Assembly: GCF_008632075.1 (NCBI RefSeq)
Contig: NZ_VWVM01000010.1
Span: 103,071 to 167,070, forward strand
From: Candidatus Pantoea gossypiicola
Lineage (GTDB): Bacteria; Pseudomonadota; Gammaproteobacteria; Enterobacterales; Enterobacteriaceae
Reading direction: 5' to 3'
Length of the DNA: 64,000 nucleotides
The translations under genes were made by a program, and so were the position numbers. The notes below the pieces were generated by a model. It saw only the letters and a list, made by a program, of their open reading frames with translations, did no database searches and had not been told where the DNA came from. The stretch's first letter is position 1; each line of letters begins with the position of its first letter. Below, in pieces: positions 16,839 to 25,361 of this stretch.

Positions 16839-17966
16839 TGGCTATTCCCCGCTCGTGCGGGAAACAACATAGCACCTCAAAGCAGTCTAAGCAGACAGCG
16901 GTTTATCCCCGCTCACGCGGGGAACACTGCAATTTTTTATTGCTCATACGAGTAAATACCGGTTTATCCCCGCTCACGCGGGGAACACCTGCCCCGTTAC
17001 CCGATACTCCGAAAATAAATCGGTTTATCCCCGCTCACGCGGGGAACACTCGCCCCGGAGCGGATCAGGAACTGATCGCCCCGGTTTATCCCCGCTCACG
17101 CGGGGAACACTCAGAAGACCCACGTCTGTGGCTGGTGAGCGCCGGTTTATCCCCGCTCACGCGGGGAACACGCGGTTGCCTGTTTGTTCTGCTCGACGTG
17201 GTACGGTTTATCCCCGCTCACGCGGGGGAACACATTAAACCCTAACCCCAGCCGTAACCGGGCCCCGGTTTATCCCCGCTCACGCGGGGAACACTAGCCA
17301 TAATAACCGGACACAACAAACGGGGCCGGTTTATCCCCGCTCACGCGGGGAACACTTTCCATTTGGAGTAACACGCAGAACGGCATCCGGTTTATCCCTG
17401 CTCACGCGGGGAACACGTTATGAGTGTTCTGCACTTCTTAGCGGTTAGCGGTTTATCCCCGCTCACGCGGGGAACACGCCACTCAGATTGTCCGCCATCA
17501 CCCTGGCGGCGGTTTATCCCCGCTCACGCGGGGAACACGCAATTAACACCGCCAGTGCGCAGATGGATGCGCGGTTTATCCCCGCTCACGCGGGGAACAC
17601 TCGATGAGAAATGCGCCCAGGTATTGCCATCCCGGTTTATCCCCGCTCACGCGGGGAACACCGGTTCTGCGTCACTGTTTAGTGTGCTCACCGCGGTTTA
17701 TCCCCGCTCACGCGGGGAACACTTGTGAGCCACACCATCAAATGGCATATCGCGCGGTTTATCCCCGCTCACGCGGGGAACACCAGAAAACAGGCTGCTG
17801 ATTTGACAGGCATTCCGGTTTATCCCCGCTCACGCGGGGAACACAGGGGTTATTTTTTTGAAGTGCGTTGACGGGCCGGTTTATCCCCGCTCACGCGGGG
17901 AACACGTTTAAACCGGGCGCAGCAAACGCTTCGAACGAGGTTTATCCCCGCTGGCGCGGGGAACAT
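16839..17966 (-). CRISPR. Type I-E CRISPR array 1 (18 repeats, 17 spacers, plus a decayed end repeat)
   Basis: 29-base repeats (CGGTTTATCC...GCGGGGAACAC on the plus strand; GTGTTCCCCG...GATAAACCG in the usual orientation) begin at 16899 and recur every 61 bases to 17938; spacers are 32 bases (one of 33 at 17539-17571). The repeat is the type I-E form known in Erwinia. At 16839-16867 lies a decayed repeat with about 21 of 29 matches, marking the leader-distal end, so transcription should run on the minus strand. The repeat at 17204 has an extra G and the one at 17388 a C-to-T change. The right-end repeat (17938-17966) is also altered (GCTGGCGCGG, AACAT) and is not followed by an AT-rich leader but by foreign sequence. 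Confidence 0.97.
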
Positions 17967-17975
17967 CCTTGAGCG

Positions 17976-18149
17976 CCTGCTCGAGCGTCTAACCTGACTT
18001 CCAGGATCAGCGCCCAAAACTTAGCGGTTCGCAACGAGATGAAAAACCTGGAGAAGATAGGCTATCTGACATATTCGGAAGTCAAAAAGGATGGCGGCGT
18101 TTACTTTCTGATCCATTCCCGCCGCCCTGAGTTACTGCCGGGTGAATAA
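17976..18149 (+). pseudogene. C-terminal remnant of a plasmid replication-type protein
   Basis: An open frame without a plausible start runs from just after the last array-1 repeat to TAA at 18147-18149. It encodes ...AVRNEMKNLEKIGYLTY, then SEVKKDGGVYFLIHSR and ends RPELLPGE. The mix of basic helix and short strand fits the winged-helix end of a replication initiator, and iterons begin at the very next base. The family assignment is inference; the truncation at the CRISPR repeat is directly visible. Confidence 0.45.
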
Positions 18150-18334
18150 CGTTAGGTGATTCATGGTGAACGTTAGGCAAAGACTGGCAGCTGCAGCCTT
18201 TCGTTAGGTGATTCATGGCGATTGTTCGTCTATTCATGGTAAGTAGCCGGCTTTAGCTGGAATTTTGTGCGTTATGGCAGTCACAAAACCTGCTTACCAT
18301 GAATAGACTAACGCATGCCATGAACAGACTAACG
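18150..18334. repeat. Iteron cluster: three pairs of 17-base repeats, 21-base phased
   Basis: Units related to CGTTAGTCTATTCATGG lie at 18150, 18171 (diverged), 18202 and 18223 on the plus strand and, inverted, at 18297 and 18318. Each pair is spaced exactly 21 bases, two helical turns. An inverted repeat (TTCATGGTAAGTAG with CTGCTTACCATGAA) spans the centre. This is the layout of a replication-initiator binding region. Confidence 0.7.
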
Positions 18335-18367
18335 ATATTCCGTGCTTGAGCGTGCGGATGGCATCAT

Positions 18368-18392
18368 TAAAAACGGCCCCTGCAGGAGCCGT
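18368..18392 (-). terminator. Terminator of the zeta-toxin operon
   Basis: On the minus strand ACGGCTCC pairs with GGGGCCGT around TGCA and is followed by five T residues, just after the stop of the 253-residue gene. It would stop transcripts before they enter array 1. Confidence 0.75.
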
Positions 18393-18395
18393 ATG

Positions 18396-19157
18396 TTAGT
18401 ACTTTTTGGTAGCCGCTTTTCGAGGCCGCGTTACGATAAGAGGTCGAGGCACATGAGCCGCAGCATCAGCAAAGATGCACACAGGCTCAATACGCTGAGA
18501 TTCAGGGTTCGGAGCATTTAGCACTACGCTAACCTTAGAAAGGTCAACGCCTCGCGCTATGGCTGCATTCAGCTGTTCAGTCAGTTGATGAACCAGTGAC
18601 TCTTTTAATGCTTCGTCACGCGCAATCAGCCCGACACCAGCAGCGGTTCCAAAGCCTTTTCTTAGTCCTTCAGACGCTAAAACATCAGGAAAACGTGCCC
18701 ATGCAATCTGTGTTGGGAGAGGTAAAGAAAAATAATGAGTGATGAGCATACGCATCTGCTCATCAGCATTTTCCCTTAAATGGGTAGCGCCTGTACTCTC
18801 ACGAAGAGCTGCCCAGGCATCTTTAATTCCTTCCTTGCTTTCGGCGGTAGGGGACACTCTATCGGGTGCTTTTAAACCGACATCATCCAAGCCTGGAATG
18901 CTGTAATAGATATCTTTCCTATCACCATATTCTGATGGTGCAACAGGTTCAATAATGGCACCTGATTTGGCCGTAATGGCATCGAGTTCGGCCGCAAGTG
19001 CAGCAGTGTTGCCCGCATTGATTACTTCAGCCATCTCGTCCATTGAGCGTTCCGCCGCCGCCTGTACGATGTTCTGCGCGCGCGGCGATGCGTCCGGACC
19101 AAAAAGGTCCAGAAGCGACAATTCGTCGTGAGCAAGGGCTTCAGATTCAAATGACAT
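18396..19157 (-). CDS. Uncharacterised protein, second gene of the zeta-toxin operon
   Basis: 253 residues, soluble, no signal peptide or membrane helix. The N-terminal half is acidic and Ala-rich (AERSMDEMAEVINAGNTAAL), the middle has KDIYYSIPGLDDVGL, and the end is basic (RPLIVTRPRKAATKKY). I do not recognise a family. It starts 26 bases after the zeta-like gene ends, with a TAGGAG site before its ATG, and shares its terminator, so it is probably cotranscribed. Its place after the toxin-like gene makes it a candidate antitoxin or modifier, but classical epsilon antitoxins precede zeta and are much smaller. Base composition is intermediate between the zeta gene and the host genes. Confidence 0.75.
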   Translation of the reverse strand: MSFESEALAHDELSLLDLFGPDASPRAQNIVQAAAERSMDEMAEVINAGNTAALAAELDAITAKSGAIIEPVAPSEYGDRKDIYYSIPGLDDVGLKAPDRVSPTAESKEGIKDAWAALRESTGATHLRENADEQMRMLITHYFSLPLPTQIAWARFPDVLASEGLRKGFGTAAGVGLIARDEALKESLVHQLTEQLNAAIARGVDLSKVSVVLNAPNPESQRIEPVCIFADAAAHVPRPLIVTRPRKAATKKY

Positions 19158-19183
19158 ATAAACTCCTAACGTCTGGCTATTAA

Positions 19184-19897
19184 TTATACGCCTATGTGAG
19201 CCAGATCTTCAACGCAGCTGTATGGGCAGTGATGGGAGTCTTCCCATGTAGATTTTGTAACATTAGGTACATACCTGACGTTGAAGCCACTTGCAGAGAG
19301 AGGATCTCGCTGTCGGTGAATAACGTTTAAAGTAAACTGGCCTTCATATTTATCAAGGACATGCTTTATGACTTCACGGCCATTAATGAAGTTTCGCTTC
19401 AGCACATCCAAAGGAACCAGTCGGGTTCTTTTCTGTGCGTAAATCCAGGCGTCAGCCGGATCGAAATAAACGTAATTTAGGAGTATTTTGTAGCCGAATT
19501 GAATAGCCATATCGAAATTCTGTTCGGCAATACCTTTGCTCGCAAAGGTCGAATCCATAATGATCTGATACCCTCCAGCAAGGGCTGCCGGATAGATGTA
19601 ATCAACCATTTTCGATGCTGGCTTTTGGAAGCACACTGAATTTTTTTCATTGTAATAAGGGAACCACCAGCGAAAATCATCGGCATCTATTCTGACAAAG
19701 TTGGTTTGCTTTCCTTCGAATAACACATTGTTTATGAATTCAGTTTTGCCAGCGGCAGGTGAGCCAGCCATAAACAGAACTGAGCGATTAGCAACGGCGG
19801 TCTTATCCTTTGTGAGATGCTGGAAAAGAATCTCCTTAACTGCATCTTTCACCTGTAGGCCAATCGGCTCTAATACAGCTTTATCCGTCATATCCAT
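19184..19897 (-). CDS. Zeta-toxin family kinase
   Basis: 237 residues with a P-loop GSPAAGKTEF (about 45-54), the conserved RIDADDFRWWFPYY region (about 69-82) containing the acidic catalytic/substrate residues of zeta toxins, and the basic helix KRTRLVPLDVLKRNF (about 156-170) found in zeta and PezT proteins. Zeta toxins phosphorylate UDP-N-acetylglucosamine at the 3' hydroxyl and poison wall synthesis; some relatives modify other small molecules. The usual short upstream epsilon antitoxin is absent; instead a larger unknown gene follows. The gene is visibly AT-rich, in keeping with transfer. Two possible starts (19897 and 19891, ATGGATATG) are equivalent by context. Confidence 0.8.
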   Translation of the reverse strand: MDMTDKAVLEPIGLQVKDAVKEILFQHLTKDKTAVANRSVLFMAGSPAAGKTEFINNVLFEGKQTNFVRIDADDFRWWFPYYNEKNSVCFQKPASKMVDYIYPAALAGGYQIIMDSTFASKGIAEQNFDMAIQFGYKILLNYVYFDPADAWIYAQKRTRLVPLDVLKRNFINGREVIKHVLDKYEGQFTLNVIHRQRDPLSASGFNVRYVPNVTKSTWEDSHHCPYSCVEDLAHIGV

Positions 19898-20136
19898 ATT
19901 ATTTATCCGTATCGCGCGTATAGCCTAATATCGGCAAACATTTGAAATCAATCAATAGCCTTAAATTATCAATTCGCTTCGGTCGGTTTAATCTGGCTTA
20001 AATGATGCTTTTAAGCAGTACGTTTAGCATGGGATTGGTGCCCAGTGTATTGCCTTTCAGGTCGCGTACAACCCAGTTTTTTCGCAAAAAGTAACGTGAC
20101 AGTCATGGCAATTAATTCTCAATGACTCTGCACGAT

Positions 20137-20715
20137 CGGTTTATCCCCGCTCACGCGGGGAACACGCCGAGGGTTCGGTGAGTTTCATGGTCGGTGCCGG
20201 TTTATCCCCGCTCACGCGGGGAACACGCCCAGCGCAATCTCGGAAGCCCACGCATAGGCGGTTTATCCCCGCTCACGCGGGGAACACGTTGGTGCTGAAA
20301 TTTTAGGCTGGCGGGTTCGCGGTTTATCCCCGCTCACGCGGGGAACACATATGACAATCTTTGACGTCCACACCCAAATGCGGTTTATCCCCGCTCACGC
20401 GGGGAACACTGATTCCTGCTCCCATGCCTTCTGCATGAACTCGGTTTATCCCCGCTCACGCGGGGAACACCTCAACGAGCCGGATAAACCCGCTGGTGCC
20501 AGCGGGTTTATCCCCGCTCACGCGGGGAACACAATCATGGCCTCCATTTCGCGATCAATGCGCTCGGTTTATCCCCGCTCACGCGGGGAACACTCCCCGG
20601 TAGGCATGGGATATAGGGGAGTGCGCGGTTTATCCCCGCTCACGCGGGGAACACACCTCTGGTGTAGCTGCCGTCAGTTCTGCGCGCGGTTTATCCCCGC
20701 TCACGCGGGGAACAC
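20137..20715 (-). CRISPR. Type I-E CRISPR array 2 (10 repeats, 9 spacers)
   Basis: Repeats identical to those of array 1 start at 20137, 20198, 20259, 20320, 20381, 20442, 20504, 20565, 20626 and 20687. Spacers are 32 bases except one of 33 (20471-20503). All repeats are intact apart from the first base of the one at 20504 (G for C). The AT-rich leader follows on the right, so crRNA transcription runs on the minus strand and the newest spacers are on the right. There is no decayed end repeat on the left, as expected if array 2 was once continuous with array 1. No cas gene lies in the window. Confidence 0.97.
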
Positions 20716-20800
20716 CCTAAAATTATCAGCCTGATTACAAAGCATTTTTTCACATCTGATAATTCCACCGAATTTTACCTGCGGACTTAAGCCAAATGCA
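20716..20800 (-). promoter_or_regulatory. CRISPR leader of array 2
   Basis: Right after the last repeat is an AT-rich stretch with T/A runs (ATTTTTTCAC, AATTTTACC), the usual character of a type I-E leader with its promoter and integration host factor site. No comparable sequence adjoins array 1. Confidence 0.6.
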
Positions 20801-20900
20801 CATTTATTTTCCGGTAAAAATCTGGCGCAAAAAAGCGTCCGCAATGGGAGCCTGGAGGGTACTGGCAACACCCTATCAAAGAGAACCTTGCAGTAATGCA

Positions 20901-21012
20901 TAAGCTTATTGCGAAGGGAGGACGAGGAAAACATCCCGCCGCCCGAAATAAACGCCAGGAGCGCTGGCGCGGCTACGAGCCCATTTCAGAGATGAGGTGC
21001 GTAATTGCGCGG
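20901..21012. repeat. Palindromic intergenic repeat, decayed copy B
   Basis: The order AAGCTTATTGCGAAGGGAG, GAGGAAAACATCCCGC, AACGCCAGGAGCG and GATGAGGTGCGTAATTGCGC follows the element at 35.38-35.59 kb; the last 22 bases (20991-21012) match 35568-35589 exactly. The middle is diverged and the internal tandem unit is present once. Confidence 0.6.
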
Positions 21013-21106
21013 CACGAATGGTCAGAAACTGACGTTAACATCCTTCCACTTTGACCGGGATCCGTCTGAAAACTCGCTTTCACAGCAAACCAGCCAGACT
21101 TTGATC

Positions 21107-21138
21107 AAAAAAGGGCGAGTGTTTCCACTCGCCCTTTT
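21107..21138 (-). terminator. Terminator of crl
   Basis: AAGGGCGAGTG pairs with CACTCGCCCTT and is followed on the minus strand by TTTTTTGATC; it lies just downstream of crl. Confidence 0.85.
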
Positions 21139-21154
21139 CCTCTGAAACACCCTA

Positions 21155-21556
21155 TCAGGCGCTCAGCTTCACCGGTTTCTCATCGAAATCACTGGCCGGT
21201 ATAAGGTCCAGATCTAACTCCTTCAGCATCGCCTTCAGGCGGGTATGGAAATTCCGTAAGGTCTCTTCCACGCGCGCTGTGTTCTCTTTACCTTTGATGG
21301 TTGCCACCGACCAGTCACCTTCTTTATCGAACAGACCGATATGGTAGACATAGGTAAAGTGGTCAGCCTGCGCTTCCAGTTCCATCCACCAGCCCCAGAA
21401 CTCACGCAGTTCCGGTGCCGGTTTCACATTGACGCAGGCAGCCAGGCAGTCGAAGAAGAAGCGGGTTTCACCACATTTCCCATCGCGAATATAGGGCCCA
21501 AGCTCGGTAAAACGCTTAAGCAGGCGACTGCGGGGGTGACCACTTGGTAACGTCAT
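21155..21556 (-). CDS. crl: Sigma-S-binding protein Crl
   Basis: Crl binds RpoS and helps it compete for core RNA polymerase, raising expression of curli and stationary-phase genes. 133 residues, the family length, with the conserved blocks [41 protein letters not shown] and [15 protein letters not shown] short RBS (GGAGAATC) precedes the ATG. The gene sits between frsA and the CRISPR locus; in E. coli it is next to phoE, which shows where the CRISPR region was inserted. Confidence 0.95.
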   Translation of the reverse strand: MTLPSGHPRSRLLKRFTELGPYIRDGKCGETRFFFDCLAACVNVKPAPELREFWGWWMELEAQADHFTYVYHIGLFDKEGDWSVATIKGKENTARVEETLRNFHTRLKAMLKELDLDLIPASDFDEKPVKLSA

Positions 21557-21687
21557 GCTGATTCTCCATAGGTTTTGACCGCTATACAGCCTTGATTTCC
21601 GGGCGGCCTGATTACGTCATAAGCCTTTATAGGGCAGCCCGGAAGAATTCCGCTACTAGTTGTAGCAAATACTGTAAATTTTGCCAG

Positions 21688-22935
21688 TTACCTTTTCAAA
21701 CGCTTCTCCAGCCAGTCGCAAATCTCATTCAGCGCCTTGTCGAAACTGGCCATCATCGGTTTCACCGGAATCAGTAACGCTTTGCCATCTGACGACGAGT
21801 TAGCGATCAGCTTGCTCTCCTCTTCCGGACTGAAAAGATCGTTCTGCCAGTAACCCGACAGCATCGGCGTCGGCGTCCGGCGGCCCAGCAATCCCTGAGT
21901 TTTCAGTGAATAGCGATTGAGTTCGGTGCGCAGCGCACCGTCAGAGGCGGTCGCCATACCCAGCCGGCTCGCCAGCATATCCATGTACATATCCGGGATC
22001 TCATCCTGCAACGCCGGCTGCGTCAGCAGCGCATGCACAATCGGGCCAAGACAGGCGACGCCGCGCAGTCGCTGCGATTCCAGATAGGCCAGCCGCACGG
22101 CCACGTTCGCGCCAAAGCGATAACCAAACGCCGCCACGCGGGTGTGGTCAACCCAGGGCACATTTTTCAGATCGCGTAACACCTGCTGATGCAGAAAACT
22201 GGTGTCCTGATTCAGCGTCCATTTCACTGAGTTACCCACGGACGGCACATCAATGGTCAGCATCGCAATACCGCGCGGGGCGAGATAGTCATGGAACAGG
22301 CGGTAATGATCGCTCTGTAACGAGTCGAGCGCGCCGCAGAACAGCACAGTGGGATAAGGCGCTTCGACATCCGGCGGTATGTGCAGAAAGCCGCTGACCG
22401 GACTGCCACCCGTGATGGCAAACGTCAGGGATTTCAGTTCGCCTGGCAGCCGCTGCGTAGCCTCTTCATAGGCGCGGTTGGCCAGCGTCTGTGCCTGGTC
22501 AGCCAGCTCATCGCCTTTGATATAGGGGTAAGCGGCAACGCTATAGAGGTGCGCTGCGTGCAGCCAGTAGTCGCCCGCCTCGCTGTCATCGGTCGCCTCC
22601 AGCGCTTTCTGCTGCCAGATGCCCGCCTGTCTGCACCATTCGAAATGCCAGTTGCCGCCGCGGAAACCGATCACCGTATCGAGCAGCGTCTCATCGGTAT
22701 GTTCAACGTTGCTGATGGCGATACGCGCCAGCACTTCACTGATCTCCTGCGGCGTCAGGCCGCGCCATGTCCACATCAGCTTATTAAGCATGCGATACCA
22801 GCCACGCTGGCTGTCGCCATCCAGGGCTGAGTGGACATCCGGGGTAGCGTGATGCTGACGGCGAACCAGGGAAGAGGTTTCAGGATGCTTAAAGCGCGGC
22901 TTGAACAGCTCCTCGCTGAGATTTTTGCTCGACAT
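21688..22935 (-). CDS. frsA: FrsA-like alpha/beta-hydrolase (esterase)
   Basis: A 415-residue cytosolic protein of the DUF1100/FrsA family. Starting at the ATG at 22935 (AGGAG upstream) it aligns with E. coli FrsA from its opening ([20 protein letters not shown]) to WLEKRLKR. Family landmarks include [28 protein letters not shown], the oxyanion/hydrolase strand [14 protein letters not shown] and [20 protein letters not shown], where Arg or Tyr near the nucleophile elbow replaces the usual Gly-x-Ser-x-Gly, so the Ser is missing. FrsA was named for fermentation/respiration switching through binding to enzyme IIA-Glc; the enzymatic role is disputed. Confidence 0.92.
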   Translation of the reverse strand: MSSKNLSEELFKPRFKHPETSSLVRRQHHATPDVHSALDGDSQRGWYRMLNKLMWTWRGLTPQEISEVLARIAISNVEHTDETLLDTVIGFRGGNWHFEWCRQAGIWQQKALEATDDSEAGDYWLHAAHLYSVAAYPYIKGDELADQAQTLANRAYEEATQRLPGELKSLTFAITGGSPVSGFLHIPPDVEAPYPTVLFCGALDSLQSDHYRLFHDYLAPRGIAMLTIDVPSVGNSVKWTLNQDTSFLHQQVLRDLKNVPWVDHTRVAAFGYRFGANVAVRLAYLESQRLRGVACLGPIVHALLTQPALQDEIPDMYMDMLASRLGMATASDGALRTELNRYSLKTQGLLGRRTPTPMLSGYWQNDLFSPEEESKLIANSSSDGKALLIPVKPMMASFDKALNEICDWLEKRLKR

Positions 22936-23012
22936 ACTCACTTCTCCTGCAACAAAACGGCAATGGCTAAGTGTACTGTACGGCAATTCGGGGTGCGAGG
23001 CTCAGAAAGTAC

Positions 23013-23034
23013 AACGCCCGGAAAACCGGGCGTT
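23013..23034 (-). terminator. Hairpin downstream of gpt
   Basis: AACGCCCGG and CCGGGCGTT form a perfect nine-pair stem with a four-base loop, 17 bases past the gpt stop. There is no T run, so it may be a weak terminator or a 3'-end hairpin. Confidence 0.5.
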
Positions 23035-23050
23035 ATCTGATGTATATCAA

Positions 23051-23509
23051 TCAGTTTTTTACAATCGGCGGGATGTAGACCACGCCCATATCCCACGGCT
23101 GCTCAATCCAGGTATCCTGCGGAATATCAACAATGTAGTCATCAACCAGCGAACTGCCGGCTGGTTTCGCGAAAATGGTGCAGAAACGCGCTTTCGGGTA
23201 CATCTCGCGGATCGCCTGAGCGGTGCCGCCGGTGTCCACAAGGTCATCGATCACGATAAAGCCTTCACCGTCGCCTTCTGCGCGCTTCAGCACTTTCATT
23301 TCGCGCTGATGATCGTGGTCATAGCTGGAGATGCAGACGGTATCAACGTAGCGGATACCCAGTTCACGTGCCAGCAGCGAAGCCGGTACCAGACCGCCGC
23401 GGCTCACCGCGATAATGCCTGTCCACTGCTCAACAGGCAGCAGGCGCTGGGCCAGTTTACGGGCATGAATCTGAAGCATGTCCCAGGTAACGACGTATTT
23501 TTCGCTCAT
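23051..23509 (-). CDS. gpt: Xanthine-guanine phosphoribosyltransferase
   Basis: Purine salvage enzyme that joins PRPP to guanine, xanthine and, less well, hypoxanthine; peripheral to the inner membrane. 152 residues as in E. coli. The PRPP loop [14 protein letters not shown] (about 83-96) and the early SRGGLVPA motif (about 36-43) are intact. The ATG at 23509 fits the conserved start [12 protein letters not shown]; a longer frame to 23614 has no homologous N-terminus. Confidence 0.97.
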   Translation of the reverse strand: MSEKYVVTWDMLQIHARKLAQRLLPVEQWTGIIAVSRGGLVPASLLARELGIRYVDTVCISSYDHDHQREMKVLKRAEGDGEGFIVIDDLVDTGGTAQAIREMYPKARFCTIFAKPAGSSLVDDYIVDIPQDTWIEQPWDMGVVYIPPIVKN

Positions 23510-23763
23510 AGAATAGAAATCCCAGCCAACCGAGGTGGCGTAAAAATGTGCAACGGGGAAAAGGTTGCGCGAGATTATAAGGAGTTGACGCATTAAAAAC
23601 CAGCACCCGCACACTGGTTGCGGCTTTTTAGCGCGTCTGAGAGCGCACCCGGTAAAAAACAGTGATATTCTCAGGCCTGGCTCGTCAGATTCTCTGACGG
23701 CGATTTTTCACTGGAAACTCGCGATGTCCGGCCTCGCCGGTACACTGACACAGGAGACCTGTC

Positions 23764-25221
23764 GTGTCTGAATTGTCTCAACTCTCTCCACAGCCACTGT
23801 GGGATATTTTCGCTAAGATCTGCTCGATTCCCCATCCCTCTTTTCATGAAGAAGCGCTGGCGAACTACATCACCGGCTGGGCTAAAGAGCAGGGCTTCTG
23901 GTGTGAGCGCGATCAGGTCGGCAACATCCTGATTCGTAAGCCCGCCACCGCAGGCATGGAAAACCGTACCCCGGTTGCGCTGCAGGCGCATCTGGATATG
24001 GTACCGCAGAAAAATAACGACACCGTTCATGACTTCACCAAAGACCCGATTCAGCCGTGGATTGACGGCGAGTGGGTAAAAGCGCGCGGCACCACGCTGG
24101 GCGCGGACAACGGCATCGGTATGGCTTCTGCGCTGGCGGTGCTGGCTGACAACAACCTGACACATGGCCCGCTGGAAGTGCTGCTGACAATGACCGAAGA
24201 GACCGGCATGGATGGCGCTTTCGGTCTGCAACCCAACTGGCTGCAGGCTGAAATCCTGATCAACACCGACTCCGAAGAAGAAGGTGAGATCTACATGGGT
24301 TGTGCAGGCGGTATAGACTTCGTCTCTACCCTGCCGCTGACCCGTGAAACCGTGCCTGCTGAGTTCCAGACCCTGAAGCTGACGCTGAAAGGACTGCGTG
24401 GCGGTCACTCCGGCGCTGATATTCATATGGGCCTCGGCAACGCCAACAAACTGCTGGCGCGCTTCCTGGCGGCACACGCGGCTGAACTGGATCTGCGTCT
24501 GCTGGCGTTCAGCGGCGGTACGCTGCGCAACGCCATTCCGCGTGAAGCCTTTGCGACCGTAGCCGTCGAGAGCCATAAAGCGGATGCGCTGAAATCCGCG
24601 GCAGCGCACTTCCTGAGTGCCATCAAAAATGAGCATGGCGTTAAAGAGCCGAACATTGCACTGGTTACTGAGCCACTGGCACACCAGGGTGATGCCCTGA
24701 GCACTGACAGCCGCGATCGCTTCCTGAACCTGTTGAACAGCACGCCAAACGGCGTGATCCGCAATTCAGACGTGGCGAAAGGCGTGGTCGAAACCTCACT
24801 GAATATCGGTGTGGTGACGATGGAAAACGATCACGCAGAGATCAACTGCCTGATCCGTTCGCTGATCGACACCGGCCGCGATTATGTGGTGCAGATGCTG
24901 ACCTCGCTGGGCCAGCTGGCGGGCGCACAGACCAAAGCGAAAGGCGGCTACCCGGGCTGGCAGCCGGATGCAGACTCCGCCATCATGGCGCTGACCCGTC
25001 AGACCTATATCGCGCTGTTTGATAAAACCCCGAACATTCAGGTGATTCACGCCGGTCTGGAGTGTGGTCTTTTCAAAAAGCCTTATCCGGATATGGATAT
25101 GGTGTCGATTGGGCCGACCATCACCGGGCCGCACTCGCCGGATGAGCAGGTTCACATCGAAAGCGTTGGCCTTTACTGGAAACTACTGACCACCCTGCTG
25201 AATGTAGTGCCAGAAAAGTAA
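23764..25221 (+). CDS. pepD: Aminoacyl-histidine dipeptidase (PepD, carnosinase)
   Basis: A dinuclear zinc dipeptidase of the M20 family with broad specificity, including beta-alanyl-histidine. 485 residues. Zinc ligands are visible in LQAHLDMV (His76, Asp78), LGADNGIG (bridging Asp), TMTEETGMDG (catalytic Glu and ligand) and near the C-terminus VIHAGLECG; GGHSGADIH marks the lid domain. The GTG start has a strong CAGGAGA site upstream and matches the family N-terminus. It diverges from gpt as in E. coli and ends in its own terminator. Confidence 0.96.
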   Translation: MSELSQLSPQPLWDIFAKICSIPHPSFHEEALANYITGWAKEQGFWCERDQVGNILIRKPATAGMENRTPVALQAHLDMVPQKNNDTVHDFTKDPIQPWIDGEWVKARGTTLGADNGIGMASALAVLADNNLTHGPLEVLLTMTEETGMDGAFGLQPNWLQAEILINTDSEEEGEIYMGCAGGIDFVSTLPLTRETVPAEFQTLKLTLKGLRGGHSGADIHMGLGNANKLLARFLAAHAAELDLRLLAFSGGTLRNAIPREAFATVAVESHKADALKSAAAHFLSAIKNEHGVKEPNIALVTEPLAHQGDALSTDSRDRFLNLLNSTPNGVIRNSDVAKGVVETSLNIGVVTMENDHAEINCLIRSLIDTGRDYVVQMLTSLGQLAGAQTKAKGGYPGWQPDADSAIMALTRQTYIALFDKTPNIQVIHAGLECGLFKKPYPDMDMVSIGPTITGPHSPDEQVHIESVGLYWKLLTTLLNVVPEK

Positions 25222-25240
25222 TTCTGTCACAAAAAAAGTC

Positions 25241-25265
25241 AACCAGGCTCCGGCCTGGTTTTTTT
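25241..25265 (+). terminator. Terminator of pepD
   Basis: AACCAGG pairs with CCTGGTT around a C-TCC-G loop, followed by five more T residues. Confidence 0.9.
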
Positions 25266-25361
25266 ATGCCTGTCACTGACCTCCAGCATAATCCGCTGCC
25301 TTTTCCGCGCTTTACCCCGCAATTCCGCCACGTTCCCGTGCTTCGCTGGTCACAGCCGCCA

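Larger units (their letters stand above)
17967..20136. mobile_element. 2.17-kb plasmid-like insertion between two CRISPR arrays
   Basis: This block separates two arrays with the same repeat and is bounded on each side by a repeat. It contains a broken C-terminal coding end, six phased iteron-like sequences and a zeta-toxin operon, all plasmid traits, and looks AT-richer than the flanking genes. Neither crl nor phoE is disturbed. No transposase, integrase or terminal inverted repeats are visible, so recombination between CRISPR repeats is a more likely entry route than transposition. Confidence 0.6.

Noticed and set aside
16940..17728. Long plus-strand frames with repeated GLSPLTRGT and FIPAHAGNT peptides
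   Set aside because: These are translations of CRISPR repeats, not proteins.
18396..19157. Naming the 253-residue protein an antitoxin
   Set aside because: Only its position after a zeta-like gene supports this; size and order differ from epsilon antitoxins, so function is left open.
17967..20136. The CRISPR insertion as a transposon or integron
   Set aside because: No transposase, integrase, target duplication beyond the CRISPR repeat, or terminal inverted repeats could be seen.
23671..24684. A 337-codon frame antisense to pepD
   Set aside because: It is a mirror of a GC-rich coding gene whose identity is certain; codons follow the third-position bias of pepD.
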